From Pythium myriotylum (taxonomy: Eukaryota; Oomycota; Peronosporomycetes; Pythiales; Pythiaceae), in contig JALJCQ010000023.1 in the NCBI GenBank assembly GCA_023091665.1, positions 1,302,001 to 1,366,000 of the forward strand: 64,000 bases of DNA. Reading direction: 5' to 3'. This document shows, piece after piece, positions 36,352 to 46,062 of this stretch; position 1 is the first letter of the stretch; each line of letters starts with the position of its first letter. A model generated the notes under the pieces. That model was given only the letters and a program-made list of their open reading frames with translations. It was not told the DNA's origin and searched no databases. Position numbers and translations under genes: made by a program.

Positions 36352-38058
36352 ATGCCGCGCGCGCCGTTCAAGGCGGCGTTCGGCGACAGCGGGCTGCAGA
36401 AGGGCAACCTCACGCACCAGCAGCGCCTCGCGATCGTGCGCAAGAAGGACGAGGAGCCCCGGTGGACGCAGGAGGACCTCGCGCGCTGGGCCAAGAAGCA
36501 GTTCGGGCTCTTGCGCCAGCCGACGCAGTCGACCATCTCCAACATCCTCAAGGCCCGCGAGCGGCTCGAGACCATGACCACGTCGCTCGAGGCCAAGAGC
36601 GTGCGCCCCGTCAAGCACCCGGAGCTCGACGCCGCGCTGCTGCTCTGGCTGCGCGACCGCCAGTGCTGGCTCCAAGTGCCCACGACCGGCGAGCTCGTGC
36701 GCGACAAGGCGAGACACATGGCCCAGGTCTTCGAGTACAAGGACGAGATGACCTACTCCAACGGATGGATGCGCAGCTTCCTCACGCGCCACGGCGTCGA
36801 GTTCCGACGCAACCAGGTCGACCCGCGGGAGGCGCTCGGGCTCGACGACCTGCGCGCCATCGTCGCCACGTACCCTAAGCAGGACGTCTTCACGTTCGTC
36901 TCGACCAATCTATGGTACCGCCTCGAGCCCAAGAAGGACGGCGCCGGCCGTGGACGCCAGGCGGCGGAAGGTGACAGTGGCGAGGCGCCGCCTGCCGAGG
37001 AACCGGCGCTCGTGGTTGGGCTCGGCGTCAACATGGACGGCAGCGAGCGGTGGAGCCCCGTGTTCGTGTCGCGGATCAAGCAGCCCGCGAGCTTCCAGCA
37101 AAAGTCGGCCTTCCAGTGGAACTTCCTCGACTATTACTACAACGGCCGCGCGCAGATGACCTCGACGATCCTCGAGGTCTGGCTCAAGCGCCTCAACCAG
37201 CGCATGGCGCTCTCCCACCGCCGCGTGCTGCTCGTGCTCGATAGCGCACCATCGCACATCTCACTCAAGCTCTCGCACGTGCGCGTCGTGGTCCACGCCG
37301 ACACCGAGGCGCTCAACTGGCGCCCGCTTGCGAGCCTGATCGCGAGCGCCTTCAAGGCCTTTTACCGCAAGCGCCAGCTCGCCTCGGCTGTGGACCGCGC
37401 TGAGGCTGGCGAGCCGCAGCGCTACGCTGTGAGCCAGCTCAAGTCCATGCGCTGGATCGAGCAGGCGTGGCTCGAGGTACCCCAGGAGCTCCTGGTCGAG
37501 GCCTGGGCCTCGATCGGCTTTGTGGCGCCTGTCATGAGTGAGGACGGCACGTCGCTGGCCGTGACGCGCCGCACCGAGATCCACGACGCGCTCACGCACC
37601 TGCTCGAGCAGCTCGATGTGCCCGGGCGCATTAAGGCGCAGGACGTCGTGACGCCACGCGGTGAGGACGACGCGCCGCACTACGTCTACGAGGACTCGAC
37701 CATCGTGCCGCTCGTGCAGGGCGCGCTCCAGGGCGGGAGCGAAGGCGACGAGGCCGCCAACGACGTGGTCGACATCTCGGAGCTCGAGCTGCCTCCTGAC
37801 GCCTCGGGTGCCGCGAGCCAGATGCACCGCGCGCTGCTCGCCAAGCTCGAGCAGTTCCGCGGCGTGATCCAGACGATCGACGAGGAGATGCTGCCGGGCG
37901 ACGAAGTGACCACCGTACTCGCGTTCCTGCGACGCCGCCAGGCCACGCTGCGCGCCGAGCTGCAGCGTCTCGCACGTGAGGCGGGCGCGCCGCCGCCGAG
38001 CAGCCGCGCGCGAGCACCAGCGCCGTCGTCCCCCGTGGGCGACACGCTCTCGGTGTGA
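36352..38058 (+). CDS. CENP-B/pogo-transposase-derived protein 1 (catalytically dead)
   Basis: 568 aa, no intron. Residues about 15-65 form a CENP-B N-terminal helix-turn-helix (LTHQQRLAIVRKKDEE ... QSTISNIL). Residues 85-150 form the second CENP-B-type DNA-binding helix-turn-helix (HPELDAALLLWLRDR ... SNGWMRSFLTRHG). A pogo/Tigger DDE_1-like domain follows, with VNMDGSERWSPV, the MTSTILEVWLKRLNQRM helix and LVLDSAPSH (Asp297). The first catalytic site, normally MDET, reads VSTNLW, and the usual PLDQG reads PLASL, so only one of three acidic residues remains. Long intact frame plus lost catalysis points to a domesticated DNA-binding protein. No terminal inverted repeats were noticed. An ATG at 36211 would add 47 residues. 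A paralogue follows 203 bp downstream. Confidence 0.85.
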   Translation: MPRAPFKAAFGDSGLQKGNLTHQQRLAIVRKKDEEPRWTQEDLARWAKKQFGLLRQPTQSTISNILKARERLETMTTSLEAKSVRPVKHPELDAALLLWLRDRQCWLQVPTTGELVRDKARHMAQVFEYKDEMTYSNGWMRSFLTRHGVEFRRNQVDPREALGLDDLRAIVATYPKQDVFTFVSTNLWYRLEPKKDGAGRGRQAAEGDSGEAPPAEEPALVVGLGVNMDGSERWSPVFVSRIKQPASFQQKSAFQWNFLDYYYNGRAQMTSTILEVWLKRLNQRMALSHRRVLLVLDSAPSHISLKLSHVRVVVHADTEALNWRPLASLIASAFKAFYRKRQLASAVDRAEAGEPQRYAVSQLKSMRWIEQAWLEVPQELLVEAWASIGFVAPVMSEDGTSLAVTRRTEIHDALTHLLEQLDVPGRIKAQDVVTPRGEDDAPHYVYEDSTIVPLVQGALQGGSEGDEAANDVVDISELELPPDASGAASQMHRALLAKLEQFRGVIQTIDEEMLPGDEVTTVLAFLRRRQATLRAELQRLAREAGAPPPSSRARAPAPSSPVGDTLSV

Positions 38059-38238
38059 GAATCAAATGAGAGTGAGAGAGAGAGAGGATCATGTTGCCGT
38101 ACTGTTTTAGTGAGATTGGAGGACGCGTGAGGTTTTTCCGTGAGAGCTGATAGGGAGTAAAACCTCACTTTTCGTGAAAGCGGATATTTTCTGACTGGAC
38201 TGATGGCCAGCAGCTCTGCATCGCACAAGAGAGAACGA

Positions 38239-38252
38239 GCTCATCTTCAAAA
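38239..38252 (+). promoter_or_regulatory. Initiator-like element of CENP-B-like gene 2
   Basis: GCTCATCTTCAAAA resembles the oomycete initiator and lies 10 bp before the ATG at 38262. The very short implied leader is the main doubt. Confidence 0.45.
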
Positions 38253-38261
38253 CGTCGCACG

Positions 38262-40106
38262 ATGGCACCACCGACGACGGCCGCGGGCAGCGCGCAGCAC
38301 ACGCCGAGCGTCGCGGGCGCCGACGCAGCGCCGCAAATACTTGAGACAAATAGCAGCGTCGCTCCGCCGCCGGCCGACGCTGTGGACGGAGACGCGGCCG
38401 AGGCCGACGCAGAGGCGCTCGCCGCGCCAACGTCCCCATCGATGATGGGCATCAAGCGGAAATCGCCAGATGCCGCCGCTCGACCGAACGGGCTGCGCGG
38501 CCGCAGCTTCCTGAACCACCAGCAGCGCCTTGAGATCATCAAGAAGAAAGACGAAGAGCCCAAGTGGACGCAGGTTCAGCTTGCGCGCTGGGCCGCGGTC
38601 CACTTCGGGCTGCCCAAGGAGCCGTCGCAAGCCACAATCGCCGTGCTGCTCAAGAAGCGCGAGCAGCTCAAGGCCGCGACGGTGCGACCACAGACGCGAA
38701 CGATCCGATCGCCGCGGCATCCTGAGTTGGAGGCTGCGTTGCTGCTGTGGGTGAGGTACTTGCAGACCAAAGGCGTGCCATTCACGGGCGAGAATATCCG
38801 GCTCAAGGCGTCAGCTTTAGCATCGCAGTTAGGCATCGCGACCACACTCAACTTCTCGACGGGGTGGATGTCGGGTTTTGTGAGTCGCCACAGTCTGCTG
38901 CTTGCACGAGCCCATAAGAAGAAGCACACTGATGCCGACGACGAGCCACTGCGGTCGGTCTTGAAGAACTACGACCCGCGGAATGTGTTCGCGCTCCACG
39001 AGGTCGCACTCATCTACAACGATCTTCCATTCGACGGCGACCTGCAAGAACGAGCCAACCCTGACCGAGATCGCGTGTGCGTCGGCCTCGCCGTGAACGC
39101 CGACTCGAGCGAGAAACTGGAGCCGCTCGTCGTCACTACGTGCCGGCGCAAACTCGGTGTCTTCACCGAGACTTTTTACAACGTGGACGGCAACATGACC
39201 GCGAGGATCTTCGAGCAGTGGATGTACAAGCTCAACCAGCGCATGATCGCGATCCAGCGCAAAATCGTCGTGGTCGTCAATGCGGTTCCCTCGCATTTCC
39301 CGATCCAGCTCTCGCACGTTCGACTGGTGGTGCTCCCGCAAAAGAACGGCCAGCGTCATGCGCATCCACTCGAAGGCAACGTCACGAAGAACTTCAAGGC
39401 CTTGTACCGCCGAACGCACTTGAGCTTCGCTTTGGACCAAAGCGAAGAAGGCCACGCGCGTATCTTCGATGTCGGCATCGTTCGCGCGCTGCTGTGGATC
39501 AAGCAGGCGTGGCTCGACGTTCCGCCCGAGCTCATTCGCAACAACTGGGTGCGCACGGGGTTCATTGCCGCTCGCGATCCCGTGTCCGACGCCGACAACA
39601 TGGATGTCGCGCCCGAGATCATGCAATCTCTCGCCGTGGGTCTCACGCATCTGCAGTTGATCGAGACCCTCCCCATGGGCAAGCTCATCAACTCACCCAT
39701 CGAAGAGGAAGCCCACTACATCTACGACGACGCGACCATCATGCGCGTCGTCGCGGGCGACGTGCTCCACGAAGGCGACGCCGACGCCGACGTCGACGGC
39801 AAGCCGTCTGTGGACGACGACCCCACTCGGCTCCGGCGCGTCGCCGACGACGACGCGTTCTCGACGCCGTTCGTGCCGAAAGAGTACTTCGAGAAAGAGC
39901 CGACGACCGAGGAGCTGCTCGCCAACTACCGCGGCGTCATTTGGTCGCTCGACGGCGAGGTCCCGCGCTCGGCCGAGCACCAGGTCGTGCTGCGCTTCCT
40001 GCGGCAGAAGCAGGCCGCGCTGCGCCAGCGCCTGCAGCAGAGCCAGCGACCCGTGCCGCCGCCGCCGCCGCCATCGACCGCCGACACGCAGACGCTCGTC
40101 GTCTAG
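38262..40106 (+). CDS. CENP-B/pogo-transposase-derived protein 2 (catalytically dead)
   Basis: 614 aa, single exon, same domain order as gene 1 and clearly paralogous: FLNHQQRLEIIKKKDEEPKW at residues about 85-105, a second helix-turn-helix ending in STGWMSGFVSRH, then a DDE_1-like domain. Catalytic positions are lost throughout: MDET is replaced by HEVALIY, the LDNAPSH-type aspartate is Asn340 (VVVNAVPSH), and PLDQG reads PLEGN. The downstream pogo-family helix LLWIKQAWLDVPPELI is retained. The N-terminal 70 residues are Ala/Thr/Asp-rich low complexity. A role as a chromosomal DNA-binding protein is inferred. Divergence from gene 1 indicates an old tandem duplication with both copies kept under coding constraint. 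Confidence 0.85.
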   Translation: MAPPTTAAGSAQHTPSVAGADAAPQILETNSSVAPPPADAVDGDAAEADAEALAAPTSPSMMGIKRKSPDAAARPNGLRGRSFLNHQQRLEIIKKKDEEPKWTQVQLARWAAVHFGLPKEPSQATIAVLLKKREQLKAATVRPQTRTIRSPRHPELEAALLLWVRYLQTKGVPFTGENIRLKASALASQLGIATTLNFSTGWMSGFVSRHSLLLARAHKKKHTDADDEPLRSVLKNYDPRNVFALHEVALIYNDLPFDGDLQERANPDRDRVCVGLAVNADSSEKLEPLVVTTCRRKLGVFTETFYNVDGNMTARIFEQWMYKLNQRMIAIQRKIVVVVNAVPSHFPIQLSHVRLVVLPQKNGQRHAHPLEGNVTKNFKALYRRTHLSFALDQSEEGHARIFDVGIVRALLWIKQAWLDVPPELIRNNWVRTGFIAARDPVSDADNMDVAPEIMQSLAVGLTHLQLIETLPMGKLINSPIEEEAHYIYDDATIMRVVAGDVLHEGDADADVDGKPSVDDDPTRLRRVADDDAFSTPFVPKEYFEKEPTTEELLANYRGVIWSLDGEVPRSAEHQVVLRFLRQKQAALRQRLQQSQRPVPPPPPPSTADTQTLVV

Positions 40107-40636
40107 GCCGTGCGACCATGCAGGCGCCGGGTACGTGGCGACGCCATATTCGTCAGGCGCATCTTGCGCCGTTTCTCAGAGCCGCTGATCCATCCCAGAC
40201 GACTCCGCATCTTGCGTTTTGTATGGAGATTGTGCAGGGGAGGTTCTAGAAGCAATACCCGAGCCAACGAGATGGGTTCGTTTCCCTTCAGACGGTTTCA
40301 GACTTCCCTCGGCAAGAGAGAGTGACGGTCAATGAGATGATGCCATCATCGCATGGCCCCTTCCTCGAACTTGAAGTTTGTATACGGCCTAAAAACCTCG
40401 ACCCAGGAAGAGAAGCCATCGCCCTAATCCCCACCCCTCGTATCGCAGAAACCATCTTCCTTCTTTACACTCTCTGTCAACTCGAAGCTCCGCACGTGTC
40501 GATATCAGGAATAAAGTATACAAAACGTCTGCAGCTAAGCTCACTGCATACTTTCCAACCCTTCAACTTCTCCCGACTGTTCTTCTGCGTCGTTTCTCTC
40601 CTCGCTGCTCGCCGATGGCTCTTCGGCCCCATGTGA
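40107..40636. other. Intergenic, upstream of 3-unit polyubiquitin gene
   Basis: No gene supported. It holds the 3' end of the CENP-B-like gene 2 transcript and the polyubiquitin promoter region; a TATACGG word near 40380 is not in a convincing TATA position. Confidence 0.5.
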
Positions 40637-41395
<759 letters not shown>

Positions 41396-41533
41396 ATCCA
41401 CTTCAAGGGCAGGCCCCCGGTCGAGCCTCTCTTAACATTTTAATGTTACTGTCTTTTGGAATGTCATCGGTGTTTTGTACTACTATGTTCAACGTAAACT
41501 CTCTGTGTATTGACATATAGATTCAAACAGCGC

Positions 41534-42316
41534 TCAGTAGACGTGCGAGTGCCTCCGTCGGTACGAGCGCCACGCGCTGAGGTCCTTGGTGACGCCCGTG
41601 ACGTCCACCGTGACGGTGGTCGTGCCGCCACCGCCGCTGCTCTGCTGGTTGTCGTCGTTCGAGGGCATGGCGCAGCCTTGGAAGGACGTGGCGCTGTTGA
41701 GCGTGGCCTTGGACGTGATGCCGGACGTGGACGTGATCTTGACGTCGATCTTGCTCATGTCGAGGTTGACGCCGCCCGAGACCTGGTAGAAGGACGTGAT
41801 GCCGATGACCTCGGCCTTCTTGCCGCCGATCTCGACGGCCTTGACGCCGTCGCGCGAGTTGGCCACCTGGAGCGCGAGCCACTGCGGGTTGCTGCCTTCC
41901 TTGAGACAGAACTTTTCCTGCTCGTCGGGACACGGCGTGTACTGCCACGTGATGGGCTCGACGCGCGGGTCGCCGCCGACGATGGCGTTCCAGAGCGCCG
42001 TGTTGAGGTCGAGGTTGCCGTGGCCGCACTCGAAGCAGACGTCGGCCACGAAGGTCGTGACCGTGCCCTTGGGGCCCTTGATGGTGAGGCACCGACTGCA
42101 GGCCGCCGACGCGTCGTACTGGTCGCCGTTCATGGCCACGAAGAGCGACGCGTCGAGCCCGAAGGGCGCGAGCCGCACGCTGCAGCTGCCGCCGATGGCG
42201 TTCGCGAGTCCGTAGGTCGTCGCGCGGCCCGAGAACGAGTCGGCGGCCAGCGCCGCGCGCGCGAGCGAGAGCGCGAGCACGAACACATGCGAGGACACCA
42301 CCACCATGGCCATCAT
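41534..42316 (-). CDS. Secreted expansin-like protein
   Basis: 260 aa. The start is the first ATG of the signal peptide (MMAMVVVSSHVFVLALSLARAALA, cut near residue 24). The mature N-terminal half is a double-psi beta barrel of the expansin/GH45-like type: GRATTYGLANAIGGSC, CSRCLTIKG, VADVCFECGHGNLDLN, with cysteines in the usual positions. The following half resembles the expansin C-terminal binding domain (QYTPCPDE, WLALQVANSRDGVKAVEI), then a Gly/Thr/Ser-rich tail. Expansins loosen plant cell walls without hydrolysis, so a role during host colonisation or in remodelling the oomycete's own wall is possible. Extension upstream of 42316 relies only on non-ATG codons. It ends tail to tail with the polyubiquitin gene. 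Confidence 0.83.
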   Translation of the reverse strand: MMAMVVVSSHVFVLALSLARAALAADSFSGRATTYGLANAIGGSCSVRLAPFGLDASLFVAMNGDQYDASAACSRCLTIKGPKGTVTTFVADVCFECGHGNLDLNTALWNAIVGGDPRVEPITWQYTPCPDEQEKFCLKEGSNPQWLALQVANSRDGVKAVEIGGKKAEVIGITSFYQVSGGVNLDMSKIDVKITSTSGITSKATLNSATSFQGCAMPSNDDNQQSSGGGGTTTVTVDVTGVTKDLSAWRSYRRRHSHVY

Positions 42317-42460
42317 GGTGATTCGAGTCAGAAGGCGAGATGTGCGGACCAACCAAGATTGGGTTTCGAGAGCGGTGTTTCAGCCAATCAGAGCGAGCGA
42401 ATCGTCCCATTACGAAATTGGGTACGTGGTAATATCTACAATTGGGCATTTGAGATGGGC

Positions 42461-45088
42461 TCACACCGAGATCATGTCGTGCTTCTTCTCGGCAGACGTC
42501 TCGTTACTGTCGCCAGCGTCTTCCATTTGGTCATCGTCGTCGTCGTCGTTCTCGACCACGCGAGCGGGCTCTGCGACGAGCGAGCCGCCGCCGACGGAGG
42601 TGGCCGTGTCGATGGCCACGACAGGCCGGCGTGGATCGTCGACCACGGCAGTCGCCGGCCGCAGCGTCGCGCGCGCGTGGTTCACGTCGACGACCTCGAT
42701 CTGCATCTTCTGCCTCGCGTGGAGGATCCCTTCGAGCGCAAAGTCGACGGTCGTGAGTCGGTAGTCGGGCTTTTCCCAGTTGATGTACTCGAGCTCGGCG
42801 TGGAGCGTGCCGCTCATGGCGTCCGGCACGGCGCTCGCCATGCCGCCCATGAACTCTTGCAAGTAGAGGAAGCGGCTATTGAGACAGGACCACGCGAAGG
42901 ACACGTCTGTGTCGCGGCCATGCTTCTTGAGGATACCACCGAGGATCGGCTCGGTCTCGACAGCGGCGACGAAAAAGTAGAACTCGTTCTGGATGCGTCG
43001 CACTTCCTGCGCCGTGAACGTCTCGCGCAGTCGCTGCTCCTGGGAGACGACAAAGTTGGCAAAGTCCTCTTTGCCCATCTGGTACAGTTCGTAGGGCATC
43101 ACGCGCGGCGGCGTCACGACCACGCGAGACGACTCGGCGCAGTAGTGGCGTCCTTCCTGTGCGATCGACGCGATCGACGAAATGAGGTCCAGAGCGAACT
43201 CGGCCACGGACCGCGAGAGCTGCGCAGCTTCAAGTGGCTCGACTTGGTCGAGCATCTCGATCGCCACTGCACCGCCTTCGTTCTGGATAAACTGCTTGGC
43301 GTTGTGGAGCGAGAGCAAGAACGACCCTCGCGAGGCTCTCACAGTGGTGTCGTTATCGACGGGTTCTGGAAAGACGTCGACGAGATCGCGTGAGGCACCG
43401 ACCACGTCCTTGATGATCAGCGCGAGCTTGCTGAGCTCCTGGACCTGGTCCTGCACGGATGTCTCGTGCGCGTCCATGCTTGACAGCTTCTTGATGAAGA
43501 ACTCGACTTCGGCGATAAGTCGGTGCACAGCGGCCGCGCAGACCCACCACGACGGCGTGAGATGGGCCGTGACGCCTGTACGGGCGTTGCTCGCCTGCAT
43601 GACAGCCGTGACGGCGATGCGATTGGTGAGCACCCACTGGAGCGTCGTCATGAGCAGCTGGACAAAGCCGCGAGGCGACGCGAGTGCGGACGGGAGACTT
43701 GAGAGCTCGTCCTTGTTCGGCAGCCGGACCTCGTCCGTCGGCGATCTTCGAATTACCTGCACGACCGAAGCGAGCTGCTCGTAGAAAGTGCGGCCAGCCA
43801 TGGCGGTGACAGCGTTCTTGGCGACGACTTCGAGCTGGTGGAGTCCCGACCACACGAGGTAAAAGTTTGGTTTCGTTACGAGCCCTGTAATGCGAGCCGC
43901 GATGCCTTGCTGGTTGCCTGTGACGCCGTGCTGGCGACCCGTGCTGAGCCCGCCATGGGCCGTCGTGCCCAGTAGCTTGGCGCGCCAGTGTGGGTCGAGG
44001 ATGTCGAGCATCTTGGCGATTCGTTCAATGACGATAGCCGGTGGAATGTGGTCGAAGCGAGGAACCGTGAGCAAGTGGAAGTCTCGCAGCCCACTGTTGT
44101 GCCAAAGCCGCACGCGGATGTCGAGGTAGGCTGTCGACTGGTGGAATACCGTCTCGGTCGCGATCACGTAGGTCCACGCTGCACGCATCATCCACGCGAG
44201 CCGCTGCAGGTTGCTGGCGAGCACAGCGCGCACGTAGCCCGCGACCTTGGCGTCCGTGCAGCCTCCATAGTGCGAGAGCTTGGTCTCTTCTTTCGTGCAG
44301 TAAATCAGTCGCGACGCGAGTCGGTAGGACGCGCCGTTGGCGACAAACTTGATCGCGAGGTCGTAGAGCCGCTGGTTCTTGATGCAGATCTCGTAGTTTT
44401 CCGTGCCTTCTTTGCGCACAAACACTTCGAGCGCCTGCTCTTTCGTGATGCCGTCTTCATCGCTCGCGTTGAAGAACATCTCGCCCACGAGCACTTCGAC
44501 CACGTCTTTCTCAATCTCGGACGCCGGCAGTCTCACGGGCCCAAGCCGCGGCGCCTGGTTCTGCGTCGCGGCCGTGGCAGCGTTCTGCGCGTCTCCATCG
44601 CCAACGAGCCCATTCCCTCCACCACCTCCTAGCCCTCCACTCTCTCCATTCGCGCCAAGAGCACTGCCGTCGTCTCCGGCGGCCGCGGCGCCCATCATCA
44701 TCGCCGCCATGGCGCCCGGCGCCTCGGTCTTGGCGGCGAAGAAGACTTCTTTCTCGGGCATGGTCGCGTGCTCGTACTCGTCCCACTTGGTCTTGTGGTT
44801 GATCTCCAAGTGGGACAGGTAGTGGTCCGCGCGGAAGGGCTGGCGAAAGTACTTGATGTTTTGCGTGGCGCGGCGCTTGCGCGTGGCCTCGGCGGCCGAC
44901 TCCTTGCCGAACGCCACGCAGAACTTGCACATGACCATCTCGACCGAGTTGTCCTTGGCGTTGCGGCTGCAGATCGAGAGTCCGTACTTGAGCGCGTGCT
45001 TGTCGTTGAAGCGCGCGCCGCGGTCCTTGGCCTTGCGCGCCGGCGGCCGCGCGAGCGCGTCGCCGCCCAAGTCGCGCGTGACGCCCAT
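42461..45088 (-). CDS. hAT-transposase-derived zinc-finger protein (probably domesticated)
   Basis: 875 aa without introns. The start is ATG 45088; the upstream in-frame extension lies in the promoter, which carries CCAAT motifs. A BED-like zinc finger is seen near residues 45-105 (CKFC followed by HYLSHLEINH). The central region follows the hAT transposase RNase H-like core: STAYLDIRVRLW, then LRDFHLLTVPRF, then LLGTTAHGG, then FYLVWSGLHQLEVV. In active hAT enzymes the LGxxTDGA motif holds the first catalytic Asp; here the equivalent is His378. A Gly/Ala-rich linker lies at about 140-185 and an acidic C terminus ends the protein. Long intact frame with lost catalytic residue suggests a host gene. 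Exact function unknown; DNA binding is inferred. Confidence 0.72.
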   Translation of the reverse strand: MGVTRDLGGDALARPPARKAKDRGARFNDKHALKYGLSICSRNAKDNSVEMVMCKFCVAFGKESAAEATRKRRATQNIKYFRQPFRADHYLSHLEINHKTKWDEYEHATMPEKEVFFAAKTEAPGAMAAMMMGAAAAGDDGSALGANGESGGLGGGGGNGLVGDGDAQNAATAATQNQAPRLGPVRLPASEIEKDVVEVLVGEMFFNASDEDGITKEQALEVFVRKEGTENYEICIKNQRLYDLAIKFVANGASYRLASRLIYCTKEETKLSHYGGCTDAKVAGYVRAVLASNLQRLAWMMRAAWTYVIATETVFHQSTAYLDIRVRLWHNSGLRDFHLLTVPRFDHIPPAIVIERIAKMLDILDPHWRAKLLGTTAHGGLSTGRQHGVTGNQQGIAARITGLVTKPNFYLVWSGLHQLEVVAKNAVTAMAGRTFYEQLASVVQVIRRSPTDEVRLPNKDELSSLPSALASPRGFVQLLMTTLQWVLTNRIAVTAVMQASNARTGVTAHLTPSWWVCAAAVHRLIAEVEFFIKKLSSMDAHETSVQDQVQELSKLALIIKDVVGASRDLVDVFPEPVDNDTTVRASRGSFLLSLHNAKQFIQNEGGAVAIEMLDQVEPLEAAQLSRSVAEFALDLISSIASIAQEGRHYCAESSRVVVTPPRVMPYELYQMGKEDFANFVVSQEQRLRETFTAQEVRRIQNEFYFFVAAVETEPILGGILKKHGRDTDVSFAWSCLNSRFLYLQEFMGGMASAVPDAMSGTLHAELEYINWEKPDYRLTTVDFALEGILHARQKMQIEVVDVNHARATLRPATAVVDDPRRPVVAIDTATSVGGGSLVAEPARVVENDDDDDDQMEDAGDSNETSAEKKHDMISV

Positions 45089-45487
45089 TTGGAGGGAGAG
45101 GCGAGCGCTCTTTTGGGTTCCGTGGGGGGAAGTACCAAAAAAAACCGGAAGGGAACCGGTACGAGGCCGGTAGGAGAAGCAGCCAATCAGAGGATGCGGA
45201 AGCAGCAGAGGAAGTGTGTGATTGGATGAGAAGAAGGGGTCGCACTTTCTCACGAGGTCATCATTGCAAGTACGTGGAGTGGCAGACAACGCGACCACGC
45301 GTGCGTGGAAGTTGTCTGGGGGGGGGGGGGAAGACGAGATTGTCTGTGTCAGGTGGTTCCGAGTTGATTACCTCCGGGAAAGGCAGTGCTGCCGCCCACC
45401 TGGCGAAACGCAGAGGCGGGTGTTCATCTGCTTTTGGTGCGATTTCCGGCCTCTGCCGTTCCCCGAGTGTCTCGTGCGTTTCACAGT

Positions 45488-45502
45488 CTCACTCCGCAAA
45501 AC
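45488..45502 (+). promoter_or_regulatory. Initiator-like element of the cysteine-rich secreted gene
   Basis: CTCACTCCGCAAAAC resembles the oomycete initiator. The broken paralogue keeps the equivalent CTCACTCTCCAAAAC (47640-47654) at the same distance from its ATG. Confidence 0.5.
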
Positions 45503-45533
45503 GCCCTCCCAAGTCAAGATCCCCAAGACGACC

Positions 45534-45764
45534 ATGAAGATCTCCACGCTCACGTTCACCGCTGTGGTTGCACTGACGGCCATGTATGGCATGCAGTCTG
45601 CCGACGCCTCGTGCGAGTCAGACTGCCTCGGGAACAACTCGGCCTGCCAGTGGAAGTCCCTCGCCGACAAGAAGGGCCCTGCCGGAGTCAGCGCTTGCAA
45701 CTCGATCTACGACAAGTGCGTGTGGGGCTGCCGCGGCAAGGTGCATCCACCGTCGAAGCAATAG
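45534..45764 (+). CDS. Small secreted cysteine-rich protein (76 aa)
   Basis: Predicted signal peptide MKISTLTFTAVVALTAMYG with cleavage after about residue 25, leaving a mature peptide of ~51 residues with six cysteines (SCESDC ... SACQW ... SACNSIYDKC ... GC). Six evenly spread cysteines suggest three disulfides in the apoplast. Small cysteine-rich secreted proteins are common among oomycete effectors and wall proteins, but this one matches no family I can name, and no RxLR or LFLAK-type motif is present. A paralogue of the mature region, with all six cysteines kept, is found broken at 47672-48996. Confidence 0.75.
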   Translation: MKISTLTFTAVVALTAMYGMQSADASCESDCLGNNSACQWKSLADKKGPAGVSACNSIYDKCVWGCRGKVHPPSKQ

Positions 45765-45952
45765 ATCCCTCCAGGGAAAATGCTCTGGTCGGCGTCAGCT
45801 AGAGCGTTAAATCGAAACCGACTCCGACTTGGAAAAGCTACCGACATGTCGAAGCCACAGGAGCTCGCACGCAACAAACGTCTTTGTGTACGCATCCATT
45901 CCTCTTAATTCGTAATGACACCCCACTGTCCACTCTCGTTCTACAAATCACT

Positions 45953-46062
45953 TCATGGTGCACAACATCGCTTGGAAAACTGCTTGCCTTTCGGGTCCTC
46001 TCACACGTCCAGCGTCGAGTTGCGATCGAAGAACCCCTCGGGCTTGATGATGCAAATGAAGT
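45953..46062 (-). pseudogene. Relic of a copper amine oxidase C terminus
   Basis: Minus-strand reading gives IKPEGFFDRNSTLDV, a TGA stop, then EDPKGKQFSKRCCAP and the same stop codon as the intact amine oxidase at 49182. Only about 36 codons remain. It lies downstream of the cysteine-rich gene in the same arrangement as the intact pair region at 48770-49290, so it is the leftover of a segmental duplication. Confidence 0.8.

Noticed and set aside
41510..43393. 627-codon plus-strand frame opposite the expansin-like and hAT-like genes
   Set aside because: It runs across the gap between two well-supported minus-strand genes and shows no domain; a codon-bias shadow.
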